Source: Grimontia indica (GTDB taxonomy: Bacteria; Pseudomonadota; Gammaproteobacteria; Enterobacterales; Vibrionaceae). Taken from it: 40,846 bases of DNA. Every line of letters begins with the position of its first letter. Position 1 is the stretch's first letter. The notes below the pieces were generated by a model that was given only the letters and a program-made list of their open reading frames with translations, was not told where the DNA came from and ran no database searches. The DNA is taken from positions 1 to 40,846 of the forward strand of contig NZ_ANFM02000060.1 in NCBI RefSeq assembly GCF_000333895.2. The letters run 5' to 3'. The position numbers and the translations under genes are program-made. This document shows positions 27,825 to 36,141 of this stretch, piece by piece.

Positions 27825-28739
27825 TTAACTCTCGGCAATAAGCTGGCTGTGCAGCCAACGACATGCAGGGTTATTTAAGCTCACGGTATTCCACACTAAG
27901 CTGTACGCGACTTGCCCATAATCGAAAGGTAAAGGTTTCGCCACCAGCCCTTTTGCCTGCAAGGCAGTTTCCGCCCAACGTTTAGAGCAGGTAAACAAAT
28001 AGTTTGAGTGGTGACAGGTGGATGCTGCCGACCCAAAGTCCGCCACGCGCATGGCTATCTGGCGCGCACCATGGTGCTGGGTCAGAGTTTGTTCGAAATA
28101 CGGCTCTGACAAATCTTTATCTATCACGTTGATATGGCGACAACTCAGGTAGCCATCAATGTCTAACTCTGTACCTGCCAACGGATGGTTTGGGTTCATC
28201 AAACACACCATCTCATCCTCCAAAATCGTCTGCCAGACAAGGCTCTTGCTGAGCGTCGGTGGCTGACTGACGTCGTGAGGAAGTACGAGAAAATCCAGTT
28301 TCCCACTGAGCAGCGCTTCGAAACTGAATTGCTCCTTAGTGGAAATACTGAGCTGCGCATTAGTGCCTAGCTTTTGCGAAATATCACATAGCGTGGGCGC
28401 GAAAAGCTCAAACGTACTTTCCCGCATGGCGAGTGACAGACTGCCGCCAAACCTCTCCGGTGCGAATTCACCCTGCTCAAAAATACCGCTGATGTTGGAA
28501 AGCACGTTATGGATAGCAGGACCAATGCTGAGCGCGTATTGCGTCGGCATCAGTTGGTTGCCACGACGGAAAAATAGTTCATCATTCAGATCGGATTTGA
28601 GCTGCCCCAATGCCTTACTGACACTTGATGGCGTCACGCAAAGAATCTCTGCCGTTTGTGTCACGCTGTGCGTCATTAAAAGCACATGCATCACAGTGAG
28701 GTTTTTCAGGCTGATGCGGGAGAGCGTGGTGTAATCCAT
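27825..28739 (-). CDS. LysR-family transcriptional regulator
   Basis: An N-terminal winged helix-turn-helix (HSVTQTAEILCVTPSSVSKALGQLK, given here only for its pattern) starts near residue 23, with FFRRG and the linker helix after it. A periplasmic-binding-type effector domain fills the rest. I choose ATG 28739 (304 residues) because the helix-turn-helix then starts at the usual distance from the N-terminus. Upstream extension to 28811 would run through the promoter region. It is convergent with yjjW, so control of yjjIW is a guess from position. No effector can be named. Confidence 0.88.
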   Translation of the reverse strand: MDYTTLSRISLKNLTVMHVLLMTHSVTQTAEILCVTPSSVSKALGQLKSDLNDELFFRRGNQLMPTQYALSIGPAIHNVLSNISGIFEQGEFAPERFGGSLSLAMRESTFELFAPTLCDISQKLGTNAQLSISTKEQFSFEALLSGKLDFLVLPHDVSQPPTLSKSLVWQTILEDEMVCLMNPNHPLAGTELDIDGYLSCRHINVIDKDLSEPYFEQTLTQHHGARQIAMRVADFGSAASTCHHSNYLFTCSKRWAETALQAKGLVAKPLPFDYGQVAYSLVWNTVSLNNPACRWLHSQLIAES

Positions 28740-28801
28740 GGTGGTCTTTTTCAATCGTAAAGGTTGGCGAGAGATTACCTTCAAAGAGATTGGCAGAAAA
28801 G

Positions 28802-28827
28802 AAAAAGGCACGCTTTCGCGTGCCTTT
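28802..28827 (-). terminator. terminator after proA
   Basis: AAAGGCACGC and GCGTGCCTTT form a perfect ten-base-pair stem around a four-base loop. On the minus strand it runs into TTTTTC, 23 bases after the proA stop. Confidence 0.92.
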
Positions 28828-28849
28828 CAATATTCATTCGGTGCGCGGG

Positions 28850-30103
28850 TTAAGCGCGTGGCAGGTAGTCTGCTTTACCGACCCACTTGTAGGTGGTCAG
28901 CTCTTCTAAGCCCATAGGACCACGTGCGTGCAGTTTCTGAGTCGATACCGCAACCTCTGCCCCCAGACCGAACTGTGCGCCGTCTGTGAAGCGCGTTGAT
29001 GCGTTCACGTATACCGCCGCAGAACCTGCACCGTTGATGAAGGCTTCTGCTGCTGCCAGATCGTTGGTCAAAATGGCATCTGAGTGGCTCGCATTGTGAT
29101 CACGCATGTGTTTAAGCGCTGCATGCACATCGGCGACCACAGCCACGCCCAGTGTGTAGCTCAGCCATTCGGTGTCAAAATCACCTTCTGCCACTTCTTG
29201 CAGATCTGCAACACCGCCCAACAATGGCAGCGACGCTTTATCGGCAACAATTTTCAGCTTGTTGTCATTGAACAGTGGCGTCAGTTTTTGCAGCACGTCA
29301 GCAGCAACCGCTTCGTGTACCAGTAAGGTATCCAGCGCATTACACGCAGAAGGACGTTGAACCTTGGAATTAATGATCACATCCAGCGAGCGCTCGAGAT
29401 CAGCAGTTTTGTCTACGAACAAGTGACTAATGCCGAAGCCGCCAATAATCACAGGAATCGTGCTGTTTTCCTTACACATCTTGTGAAGTCCCGCGCCGCC
29501 GCGAGGGATGATCATATCAACATACTCGTCCAAGCGAAGCAGCTCACCCACAAGCTCGCGATCTGGCTTTTCAATGTACTGCACAGATGCGGCTGGCAAA
29601 TCGGCTTTTTCCAGCGCCGTCTGAATCACTTTCACCAGCTCAACGTTTGAGTGGAAGGTTTCACGACCACCACGCAGAATGCTCGCATTACCGGTTTTCA
29701 GACACAAAGAAGCGATATCAATGGTCACGTTCGGGCGCGCTTCATAGATCACGCCAATCACGCCAATGGGTTCGCGGCGACGGCTCAATGTCATGCCGTT
29801 TTCCAGCACTTTGCAGTCAATCTCGCTGCCGACGGGATCAGACAGCGAAATCACGTTGCGAACGTCAGCAGCAATGCCTGCTAAACGCGCTTCGTTCAGC
29901 AAAAGACGATCCAGCATCGCGTCGGGCAAACCCGCTTCGCGTCCCGCATCAATGTCTTTTGCATTGGCAGCAAGGATAGTTGCTGCGTTCGCTTCCAATT
30001 CGTCAGCAATGACTGCCAGCGCTTTGTTCTTTTGCGCTGTCGGTGCCGTTGCCAGTGCGTAAGCAGCGTCTTTTGCTGCACGTCCCATTTGTTGAAGACT
30101 CAT
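28850..30103 (-). CDS. proA: gamma-glutamyl phosphate reductase
   Basis: The second step of proline synthesis: NADPH-dependent reduction of gamma-glutamyl phosphate to glutamate semialdehyde. The aldehyde-dehydrogenase fold is clear, with the catalytic Cys in [13 protein letters not shown]. Other conserved stretches are [21 protein letters not shown] and [19 protein letters not shown]. The length of 417 residues equals that of E. coli. It follows proB after about 50 bases in an operon. Confidence 0.97.
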   Translation of the reverse strand: MSLQQMGRAAKDAAYALATAPTAQKNKALAVIADELEANAATILAANAKDIDAGREAGLPDAMLDRLLLNEARLAGIAADVRNVISLSDPVGSEIDCKVLENGMTLSRRREPIGVIGVIYEARPNVTIDIASLCLKTGNASILRGGRETFHSNVELVKVIQTALEKADLPAASVQYIEKPDRELVGELLRLDEYVDMIIPRGGAGLHKMCKENSTIPVIIGGFGISHLFVDKTADLERSLDVIINSKVQRPSACNALDTLLVHEAVAADVLQKLTPLFNDNKLKIVADKASLPLLGGVADLQEVAEGDFDTEWLSYTLGVAVVADVHAALKHMRDHNASHSDAILTNDLAAAEAFINGAGSAAVYVNASTRFTDGAQFGLGAEVAVSTQKLHARGPMGLEELTTYKWVGKADYLPRA

Positions 30104-30154
30104 TTCAGCCTCTATTGCTCTTCCTGAATAACCGCGGCTTCTGCCACAGTCTGA

Positions 30155-31312
30155 TTAATCGATAACGACCAAGTCGTCGCAGTGCACTGCGACCGCGCCG
30201 TGAGCGTATCCCAGAATATCTTGAATGTCCTGGCTATGTCGACCCGCGATCGCGCTGAGATCTTTGCTTGAGTAGCGACAAATACCGCGCGCCAGCTGTT
30301 TACCATTCTGGTTACAGATGCGTGCTACTGAGCCGCGGTCAAAATGACCTTCCACGCCAGTAATGCCTTTTGATAACAGGCTGCTGTGACGCTCAACCAC
30401 TGCTTTCGCTGCACCGTCGTCAATAATGATGTTCCCCGCTGGAGGAGGCCCAGCGAGAATCCAACGTTTGCGGCTTTCTAAAGGTGATTCCAACGGAAGG
30501 AAGCGCGTACCCGCTTCTTTGCCATCCACCAAATGTTGAATCACTTCCGGACGACTGCCTGCTGCGATCGTCACTTCAATGCCTGCACGGCGGGCAACGT
30601 CTGCTGCCTGCAGTTTGGTTGCCATACCACCCGTACCTAACCCACTGACACTGCCACCCGCCAGCTTGTGTAGGGTCTCGTCGATGGTATGTACTTCGCG
30701 AATAAGCTCTGCATCAGGATTGCTGCGTGGATCAGCAGTGAATAGACCCGGTTGGTCAGTCAGCAACAAAAGCTTGTCTGCTTCGGCCAATATCGCAACC
30801 AGCGCTGACAGGTTATCATTGTCACCGACTTTGATTTCTGCCGTCGCAACTGCATCGTTTTCATTCACCACTGGTACAATGTTATTTGCCAGCAGTGCTT
30901 GCAACATGTCGCGTGCATTGAGGTAACGCTCTCGGTCATCTAAATCAGCACGGGTCAGAAGCATTTGACCAATGTTAATGCCATAAATGGCAAACATGCT
31001 TTCCCATTCCTGGATTAGGCGGCTTTGACCTACCGCAGCCAGCATTTGCTTGTTAGCAATGGTCGGCGCAAGTTCGGGATAGTTGAGGTGTTCACGACCC
31101 GCAGCAATCGCACCAGAGGTGACAACAATGACTTTGTGTCCCTGACGGATAAGCATGGCGCATTGACGCACCAATTCAACAAGGTGTGCGCGGTCGATTT
31201 TCTTGGAGCCGCCGGTCAGTACGCTGGTACCGAGTTTGACGACGATGGTCTGGCGATCAGAAGTATCGCCAGCACCAGAATAGAGAGATGAAACGTTTTC
31301 TTGGCCTGACAT
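30155..31312 (-). CDS. proB: glutamate 5-kinase
   Basis: The first and feedback-controlled step of proline synthesis. The kinase domain shows [46 protein letters not shown] and [10 protein letters not shown]-terminal PUA domain (about residues 290-385) contains [10 protein letters not shown] start at ATG 31312 (MSGQENVS, 385 residues). A TTG at 31354 would add 14 residues but overlaps a possible promoter. Even so, the N-terminus is about 20 residues longer than in E. coli and no good ribosome site is seen, so the start is the least certain part. Confidence 0.94.
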   Translation of the reverse strand: MSGQENVSSLYSGAGDTSDRQTIVVKLGTSVLTGGSKKIDRAHLVELVRQCAMLIRQGHKVIVVTSGAIAAGREHLNYPELAPTIANKQMLAAVGQSRLIQEWESMFAIYGINIGQMLLTRADLDDRERYLNARDMLQALLANNIVPVVNENDAVATAEIKVGDNDNLSALVAILAEADKLLLLTDQPGLFTADPRSNPDAELIREVHTIDETLHKLAGGSVSGLGTGGMATKLQAADVARRAGIEVTIAAGSRPEVIQHLVDGKEAGTRFLPLESPLESRKRWILAGPPPAGNIIIDDGAAKAVVERHSSLLSKGITGVEGHFDRGSVARICNQNGKQLARGICRYSSKDLSAIAGRHSQDIQDILGYAHGAVAVHCDDLVVID

Positions 31313-31417
31313 GACATTGACAACATAAAAGCGATTAAGCCCTTCTTTTATCAATCCCAGACCAAGATAACAAGTGATTAAAGCAACTCAATCACATAAT
31401 TCATCAAAAGAAGAGGT

Positions 31418-31822
31418 TTAAGCGGCAGAGCCCAGCTTAGGCTGCTTCAGCGAAGGCTTGGCAGTGATTTCCAATCCCAGTTCACCTTCGACAAAATCAG
31501 TTATTTTTGAATAAAAAGCATCTAGCGAGGCTTTCACTTCGGTAGAGGATTTATTTGGCACATTCTCCTCTTTCCATTCGCCTACAGTGTCAAACTTGCC
31601 AAAAGTATAGGCATACTCAAAACCACCCTCTTTGGGTGAAATTTCCATCCACCAGCCCCAAAACTCCCGGCTTTCAGGAGATTTTTTGGCATTGACACAG
31701 GCGGAAAGACAATCGAAGAAGTAACCTTCTTCTGAGCATTTATTCTGGCGCAGATAGGGACCCAGTTGTGCGAAACGCGTCAGCAGGCGTCCATGTGAAA
31801 GTGTTTTGGTTTCATCGGTCAT
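31418..31822 (-). CDS. crl: sigma-S assembly factor Crl
   Basis: Helps sigma-S (RpoS) bind core RNA polymerase and so boosts stationary-phase genes. The 134 residues share the E. coli core: LGPYLR, KCSEEGYFFDCLSACVN and REFWGWWMEIS, containing residues known to contact sigma-S. GGGAG is six bases upstream of the ATG. The order gpt-frsA-crl-proBA is as in E. coli apart from the missing phoE. Confidence 0.93.
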   Translation of the reverse strand: MTDETKTLSHGRLLTRFAQLGPYLRQNKCSEEGYFFDCLSACVNAKKSPESREFWGWWMEISPKEGGFEYAYTFGKFDTVGEWKEENVPNKSSTEVKASLDAFYSKITDFVEGELGLEITAKPSLKQPKLGSAA

Positions 31823-31875
31823 AGCAAGCTCCCATAATACGAGAAAAAGTCCGTTTCAACACGACTGCATATAGG

Positions 31876-31907
31876 TAAAAAGAGGGGCTAATTAGCGCAA
31901 AGCCCCT
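31876..31907 (-). terminator. terminator after frsA
   Basis: On the minus strand AGGGGCT and AGCCCCT pair around an 11-base loop, followed by CTTTTT. It lies about 125 bases after the frsA stop and 54 bases before crl. The sequence between frsA and this stem shows nothing else I can name. Confidence 0.7.
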
Positions 31908-32032
31908 GTTTTAATTATGTGTATTTTTACCAGCAGTTCATGTCTGTATAACACGCTACGATCAATATATCGTCCCATCGAGCAATGCTTTGAGCATTTA
32001 ATGAACGCCCCACGCCGTTAAGAAGATCTAGA

Positions 32033-33286
32033 TCACAAGGTATCCTTAAACCATTTCACAGCCTCAGTCATTATTCTGTGATATCCGTCATGCAGTGGCT
32101 TATTGGGGAGCGTCTTGGCTTTACCACCGTAGCTGTAAAGCGCGGCCAGTTGATTGTCTGTATCTGGGCAGACAGGATCTCCCTCAAGACTCATTGCCAG
32201 TACCGGCACCTTGGTTTTCCGCCCGGTCAGTAACCCCTGATTTTTCAGAGACAACGCCTGAAGTTGGGTGAGAAAAGAGGCTGAAGCCTGTGATTTCCCC
32301 ATACGCGATGCAATGGTATCCAAATACATAGGAGGGATAGCATTGAGACGCTGCATGTCACTCAACATTGAATGCAGAACACCACCAATGGAGACACACG
32401 ACTTAATGCGGTTTTGCTCGACAAATGCCATACGAACTGCAGCGTTACCGCCAAAACGTACACCCATACAGCCAACACGATGATGATCAACCCAAGGTAC
32501 TGAGGCGAGCTCACTCAGCATCGCCTGATGCAGTTTGCTGGTATCTTCGGTTAAAGACCAATGGCTGCTACGACCCACTGACGGCATGTCCAATGTCAGC
32601 ATGGCGATATTCGCCGGAGCAAAGTATGTTTCGAACAGGCGCCATAAGTCGGTCTGCAATGCATCCAAACCACCGCTGATGATCACAGTAGGCAAAGGTT
32701 CATTGGTGTGGGGAAGGTATAAGAAGCCTTCGAGGGGTTTACCGTCAACTTTAGTGACAATGTTTTTGATTTTGTATGGGGACTTTTCAATGGCTGAATG
32801 GAAAGCTTTGTTCGCTAAAACTTCAGCCTGCAAAGACAGATGATCGCCTTTTAGGTGCGGATAGGCAGCAATACTGAAATGGGTGCAAGCGCGTAGCCAA
32901 TGCTCAGCTGCTTCCACTTTTTTTCCCTGCTCTTCACAGTCCTGCGCCAGTTTTTGGTGCTTCATGCCCCCCTGTGTCCATTCATAAGACCAGTTGCCAG
33001 GACGATAGCCAACAACGGTATCCAGAAGGGTCTCATTGCTTCGATTGTTATCAGAACCCGCAATACGCGCCAGAGTGGCTTCCATATCAATCGGATCAAC
33101 ACCTTGCCAAATCCACTGCGGACGACGGAGTGTACGGTACCAGCTGTTATCGCTGTCACCATCCAATGCATTGTGTACACCATTTGGCGACTGATTGACC
33201 GACCCAACAATGGTCGATGTTTCTCTGGCGTGCTTATGCTGTTTGAAGAGTTTTACTGAAAGGTTTTCGGATTCGGTTTCGCTCAC
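32033..33286 (-). CDS. frsA: FrsA (YafA) alpha/beta hydrolase-like protein
   Basis: A fermentation/respiration switch protein that in enterobacteria binds the PTS protein IIA-Glc in its unphosphorylated form. The enzyme activity claimed for it is disputed. A family-specific N-terminal domain (about 1-170) precedes an alpha/beta hydrolase core. The nucleophile elbow reads GVRFGGN instead of GxSxG, so the usual Ser is absent, as in E. coli FrsA. A C-terminal His lies in HDGYHRIM. Length is 417 residues against 414 in E. coli. It lies between gpt and crl, matching E. coli order. Confidence 0.92.
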   Translation of the reverse strand: MSETESENLSVKLFKQHKHARETSTIVGSVNQSPNGVHNALDGDSDNSWYRTLRRPQWIWQGVDPIDMEATLARIAGSDNNRSNETLLDTVVGYRPGNWSYEWTQGGMKHQKLAQDCEEQGKKVEAAEHWLRACTHFSIAAYPHLKGDHLSLQAEVLANKAFHSAIEKSPYKIKNIVTKVDGKPLEGFLYLPHTNEPLPTVIISGGLDALQTDLWRLFETYFAPANIAMLTLDMPSVGRSSHWSLTEDTSKLHQAMLSELASVPWVDHHRVGCMGVRFGGNAAVRMAFVEQNRIKSCVSIGGVLHSMLSDMQRLNAIPPMYLDTIASRMGKSQASASFLTQLQALSLKNQGLLTGRKTKVPVLAMSLEGDPVCPDTDNQLAALYSYGGKAKTLPNKPLHDGYHRIMTEAVKWFKDTL

Positions 33287-33387
33287 GGAACCTCTCCTTG
33301 ATTAAATAACTGAACTGACACCATTGTATACCCAAAAATGCTCAAAACCATGACCTCACCTGAATGATAGACGCCTAAATTTGGTCA

Positions 33388-33414
33388 TAAAAAAAGCCCC
33401 ATAGAGGGGCTTTT
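33388..33414 (-). terminator. terminator after gpt
   Basis: On the minus strand AAAAGCCCC and GGGGCTTTT pair around five bases, followed by a long T run, 15 bases after the gpt stop. Confidence 0.92.
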
Positions 33415-33429
33415 CAAGTTCTTTAGCAA

Positions 33430-33888
33430 TTAGCGCTTTGAGATTGGCTCAACGAAAGTTACGCCCATGTCCCAAGGTTGCTCAATCCAGCAATCCTGAG
33501 GGATGTCTACGACATAGTCATCTACCAGGTGTTTACCCGCTGGCTTCGCACAAACAGTCACGAATTTCGCTTTCGGGTACATTTCACGAATGACTTCTGC
33601 AGTACCGCCAGTATCAACCAGATCGTCCACTACCAGGAAGCCTTCGCCGTCGCCGTCTGCTTTCTTAAGAACACGCATATCACGCTGGTGATCGTGGTCG
33701 TAGCTAGAAATGCAAACTGTATCCACATGGCGAATACCCAGCTCACGCGCCAAAATCGCTGAAGGAACCAGACCACCACGGCTTACCGCGATAATGCCTT
33801 TCCATTGATCTGCAGGTAGCAGTTTTTCAGCCAGTTGACGGGTGTACATTTGCATGTTGTCCCAGGTGATAACAAACTTGTTGCTCAT
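33430..33888 (-). CDS. gpt: xanthine-guanine phosphoribosyltransferase
   Basis: Salvages guanine and xanthine to GMP and XMP using phosphoribosyl pyrophosphate. The PRPP-binding motif [11 protein letters not shown] is present, along with [20 protein letters not shown] and the substrate-site [10 protein letters not shown]. The 152 residues match E. coli Gpt. A purine permease gene lies immediately upstream on the same strand, making a transport-salvage pair. Confidence 0.96.
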   Translation of the reverse strand: MSNKFVITWDNMQMYTRQLAEKLLPADQWKGIIAVSRGGLVPSAILARELGIRHVDTVCISSYDHDHQRDMRVLKKADGDGEGFLVVDDLVDTGGTAEVIREMYPKAKFVTVCAKPAGKHLVDDYVVDIPQDCWIEQPWDMGVTFVEPISKR

Positions 33889-33951
33889 TTAGAAAACCTC
33901 AGGCGTTAGACGCCAATTTAACTCAGTCAAACGATTGCGGCGTATTGTGTC

Positions 33952-35238
33952 TTACATAACGAATTTCAGCAAGAACAGGGCAGCAAGAACCCAAATACTG
34001 ATAGGCACATCACGTCCTTTACCGCTGAATGCTTTGATAGCACAGTAAGAGATAAAGCCCAGACCGATACCGTGAGCAATTGAATAGGTCAACGGCATCA
34101 GCAAACACACAACCACAACAGGTGCCGCTTCAGTCAGGTCGCGCCAGTTAATGCTTACCAGACCCGACATCATAAGAATAGCAACGTAGAACAGCGCACC
34201 TGCTGTCGCATACGCAGGAACCATTCCAGCCAGTGGCGAGAAGAACAGTGCCAGCAGGAACATGATACCTACGGTCACGGCTGTTAGACCGGTACGGCCC
34301 CCCGCAGCAACACCTGACACACTTTCAATGTAAGACGTGGTATTCGATGTACCCAGCACCGCACCCACAGTGGTTGCCGTACTGTCAGCCAACAGCGCAC
34401 GGTTCAGACGCGGCAGTTTGCCATCTTTATCCAAAAGCTCAGCTTTTTGCGCCACACCTACCAAGGTGCCCGCTGTGTCAAACAGGTCAACAAACAGGAA
34501 CGCGAACACGATAGAAATCAGACCCACTTCCATCGCACCGGCAAAATCTAGCTGCATGAAGGTTGGCGCAATGCTTGGTGGCGCAGACATGATGCCGCCA
34601 TATTGGATTTCACCAAACAGTACGCCCAGCGCAGTCACGATAAGAATCGCAATCATTACTGCACCTTTGATACCGCGGTTAACCAGGCCAATGGTCAGGA
34701 AGAAACCCAGAGCCGCCATCGCAGGACCAAAAGAAGAAAGGTCACCCATTGAAACCAAAGTGGCTGGATGATCGACAACAATGCCAGAGTTTTGCAGTGC
34801 AATCAGCGCGAGGAACATGCCGATACCGGCAGAGATACCGGTACGCAGCGATAACGGAATAGAATGGATAATCCACTCACGCACCTTAAACAGACTCAGC
34901 GCGATAAAACACACGCCAGACAGAAATACCGCAGCCAGTGCGACCTGCCATGAGTAGCCCATTTGGAAAACAACGGTATAAGTGAAGAAGGCGTTCAGAC
35001 CCATACCTGGTGCCTGAGCAACAGGATAGTTTGCTACCAAACCCATAATGAAACAGCCAATCGCCGCCGCCAAACAGGTTGCAACGAAGACTGCACCTCG
35101 ATCCATGCCTGTTTCAGACAGAATCGCAGGGTTTACAAAAATGATGTAAGCCATTGTCAGGAATGTTGTCAGTCCCGCAATAACCTCGGTTTTAATATCT
35201 GTACCTTGCTCTTTCAGTTTAAAAAGACGCTCAAGCAT
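33952..35238 (-). CDS. NCS2 family purine (guanine/hypoxanthine-type) permease
   Basis: An inner-membrane purine importer with 12 or more hydrophobic segments. It belongs to the AzgA/PbuG-like branch of NCS2: TEVIAGLTTFLTMAYIIFVNP, APGMGLNAFF, FDTAGTLVGVAQ and GTSNTTSYIESVSGVAAGGRTG are hallmark stretches. I start at ATG 35238 (MLERLFKLKEQG, 428 residues) after AAGGAA. Reading further upstream gives sequence unlike the family and crosses the operator. PurR-type boxes lie 40-70 bases upstream, so repression by PurR with hypoxanthine or guanine is likely. The exact substrate is inferred from the family and from adjacent gpt. Confidence 0.92.
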   Translation of the reverse strand: MLERLFKLKEQGTDIKTEVIAGLTTFLTMAYIIFVNPAILSETGMDRGAVFVATCLAAAIGCFIMGLVANYPVAQAPGMGLNAFFTYTVVFQMGYSWQVALAAVFLSGVCFIALSLFKVREWIIHSIPLSLRTGISAGIGMFLALIALQNSGIVVDHPATLVSMGDLSSFGPAMAALGFFLTIGLVNRGIKGAVMIAILIVTALGVLFGEIQYGGIMSAPPSIAPTFMQLDFAGAMEVGLISIVFAFLFVDLFDTAGTLVGVAQKAELLDKDGKLPRLNRALLADSTATTVGAVLGTSNTTSYIESVSGVAAGGRTGLTAVTVGIMFLLALFFSPLAGMVPAYATAGALFYVAILMMSGLVSINWRDLTEAAPVVVVCLLMPLTYSIAHGIGLGFISYCAIKAFSGKGRDVPISIWVLAALFLLKFVM

Positions 35239-35257
35239 GGCTTTCGGTTCCTTGGAA

Positions 35258-35285
35258 AGTATGAATTTAGCAAAAGTTGACGCAA
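35258..35285 (-). promoter_or_regulatory. candidate permease promoter
   Basis: On the minus strand TTGCGT (35280-35285) and CATACT (35258-35263) are 16 bases apart. The -35 lies inside a PurR box, which would explain repression. The match is moderate and the leader would be very short. Confidence 0.4.
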
Positions 35286-35308
35286 ACGTTTTCCACAAAC
35301 GTTTGCGT
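35280..35308. promoter_or_regulatory. two facing PurR-type operators
   Basis: ACGCAAACGTTTTCCA (35280-35295) matches the PurR consensus ACGCAAACGTTTTCGT at 14 of 16 positions. The opposite strand of 35293-35308 reads ACGCAAACGTTTGTGG, a second match (13 of 16). The two face each other in a 29-base cluster upstream of the purine permease. The rest of 35239-35548 holds nothing else I recognise. Confidence 0.85.
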
Positions 35309-35548
35309 GAAAATTTGACGCGAATATTACCCGCCACATCACAAAATTTCCAGCGGGAATAACTGTTTAAAAATCTTGATTGCTGACGAATTAAACGACA
35401 TTTCGCGTTAGTGACTACTCGCCACTCTGCGCTCATCATGTTAGAAGGAAATACAGCTTAAGAAATGTACTGAGTTGAAATCTGAGAGATATATAAAGAA
35501 GTGACTCAACAGAATGAGAGGTGGTCAATATTTCACCAGACCACAGGT

Positions 35549-35575
35549 AAAAAAAACGCCACTTTAAAAGTGGCG
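35549..35575 (-). terminator. small RNA terminator
   Basis: On the minus strand CGCCACTT and AAGTGGCG form an eight-base-pair stem around three bases, followed by eight T residues. There is no T tract on the plus strand, so it serves minus-strand transcription. The nearest annotated gene downstream on that strand, the permease, begins 310 bases later. Confidence 0.9.
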
Positions 35576-35673
35576 CCAGATAAAAATGGCGTTTCCAAAC
35601 TGCGGAAACAAAGTATCTGTTAGAGCGGGGTATTACAGTTGAGGACCTTAGCCCTCAGGGGGAACAAGTAAGC

Positions 35674-35769
35674 TTACTTGCGGTTGTATCCGAATGTCGC
35701 CGGATACCGAAAATTCGTGGTGTATACAGAACCGCGGTTCCAGTAGTGACACGCTGAACTACCTTTCAT
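35674..35769 (-). CDS. vcdP: 31-residue small protein, VcdP-like
   Basis: A short ORF too small for most gene finders: ATG at 35769, stop TAA at 35676-35674. GAGGT lies nine bases upstream of the ATG, and an in-frame TGA just before that fixes the start. The product begins MKGSSACHYWNRGSVY and continues TTNFRYPATFGYNRK; it is basic and rich in aromatic residues, with one Cys. It is embedded in the small RNA. In V. cholerae the similar-sized VcdP is reported to bind citrate synthase GltA and raise its activity; transfer of that role here is inference. Confidence 0.65.
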   Translation of the reverse strand: MKGSSACHYWNRGSVYTTNFRYPATFGYNRK

Positions 35770-35954
35770 CAGCTTATTACCTCAAAAAAATTCGAAAAGA
35801 ATGCAGCTTCGTTAAAAGCTCGGTTCCGTGGAGACGAATAAATTTCGGGCTTATCCATAAACAAATGAAAGCGCATGGCCATGTCCCGGGCAAACAGCCC
35901 AATCCAAGGGACGGTGAGATACTAGCCTATCTGTTATTTTATTACAACCATAAA

Positions 35955-35970
35955 AGCGATCGGGATCACA
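35955..35970. promoter_or_regulatory. candidate CRP site
   Basis: AGCGATCGGGATCACA has a perfect right half (TCACA) and a 3 of 5 left half at the six-base spacing of CRP sites. On the minus strand it lies just downstream of a TATAAA (35972-35977), a position that would repress. That fits reported CRP repression of vcdRP, but the site is only a moderate match. Confidence 0.4.
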
Positions 35971-36141
35971 TTTTATATCAATCACCTGCCAATTATGTAA
36001 TTTAATTACACACAATTTCAGGTGTTATTGAGAAAAATGTTAAGACAACCAGCTATTTAGTCTTAATCGCTTGAATCGCCTCCAACTTGCTGAAAAAGTA
36101 GACATCATAACTATAAATGAGACACCAACAATAAGGACTCG

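Larger units (their letters stand above)
35549..35830 (-). ncRNA. vcdR: VcdRP-like dual-function small RNA
   Basis: A minus-strand transcript is implied by a strong terminator at 35549-35575 with no ordinary gene before it. Reading towards the terminator it carries a 31-codon ORF, hairpins (GTATCCG/CGGATAC, the palindrome CAAGTAAGCTTACTTG and GTTTCC/GGAAAC) and a CCCCC stretch at 35658-35662. V. cholerae VcdRP, as I recall it, lies in the equivalent permease-pepD gap. It encodes the small protein VcdP, pairs with PTS sugar-transporter mRNAs through C-rich sequence, and is repressed by CRP. Identity is by position and architecture. The 5' end is uncertain: one weak promoter (TTGTTT at 35859-35864, TTTATT at 35837-35842) would start near 35830, and another (TATAAA at 35972-35977) near 35965. 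Confidence 0.7.

Noticed and set aside
35238-35439. N-terminal extension of the purine permease by 67 residues
   Set aside because: The extension reads through the PurR boxes and promoter, is Arg/Lys/Ser-rich and does not resemble any NCS2 N-terminus.
35549-36000. CsrB/RsmY-type CsrA-sponging RNA
   Set aside because: There are too few GGA motifs in loops on either strand; such RNAs carry many.
35694-36005. 103-residue plus-strand ORF in the intergenic gap
   Set aside because: Its composition is unlike a protein, it has no ribosome site, and it lies opposite the small RNA and its hairpins.
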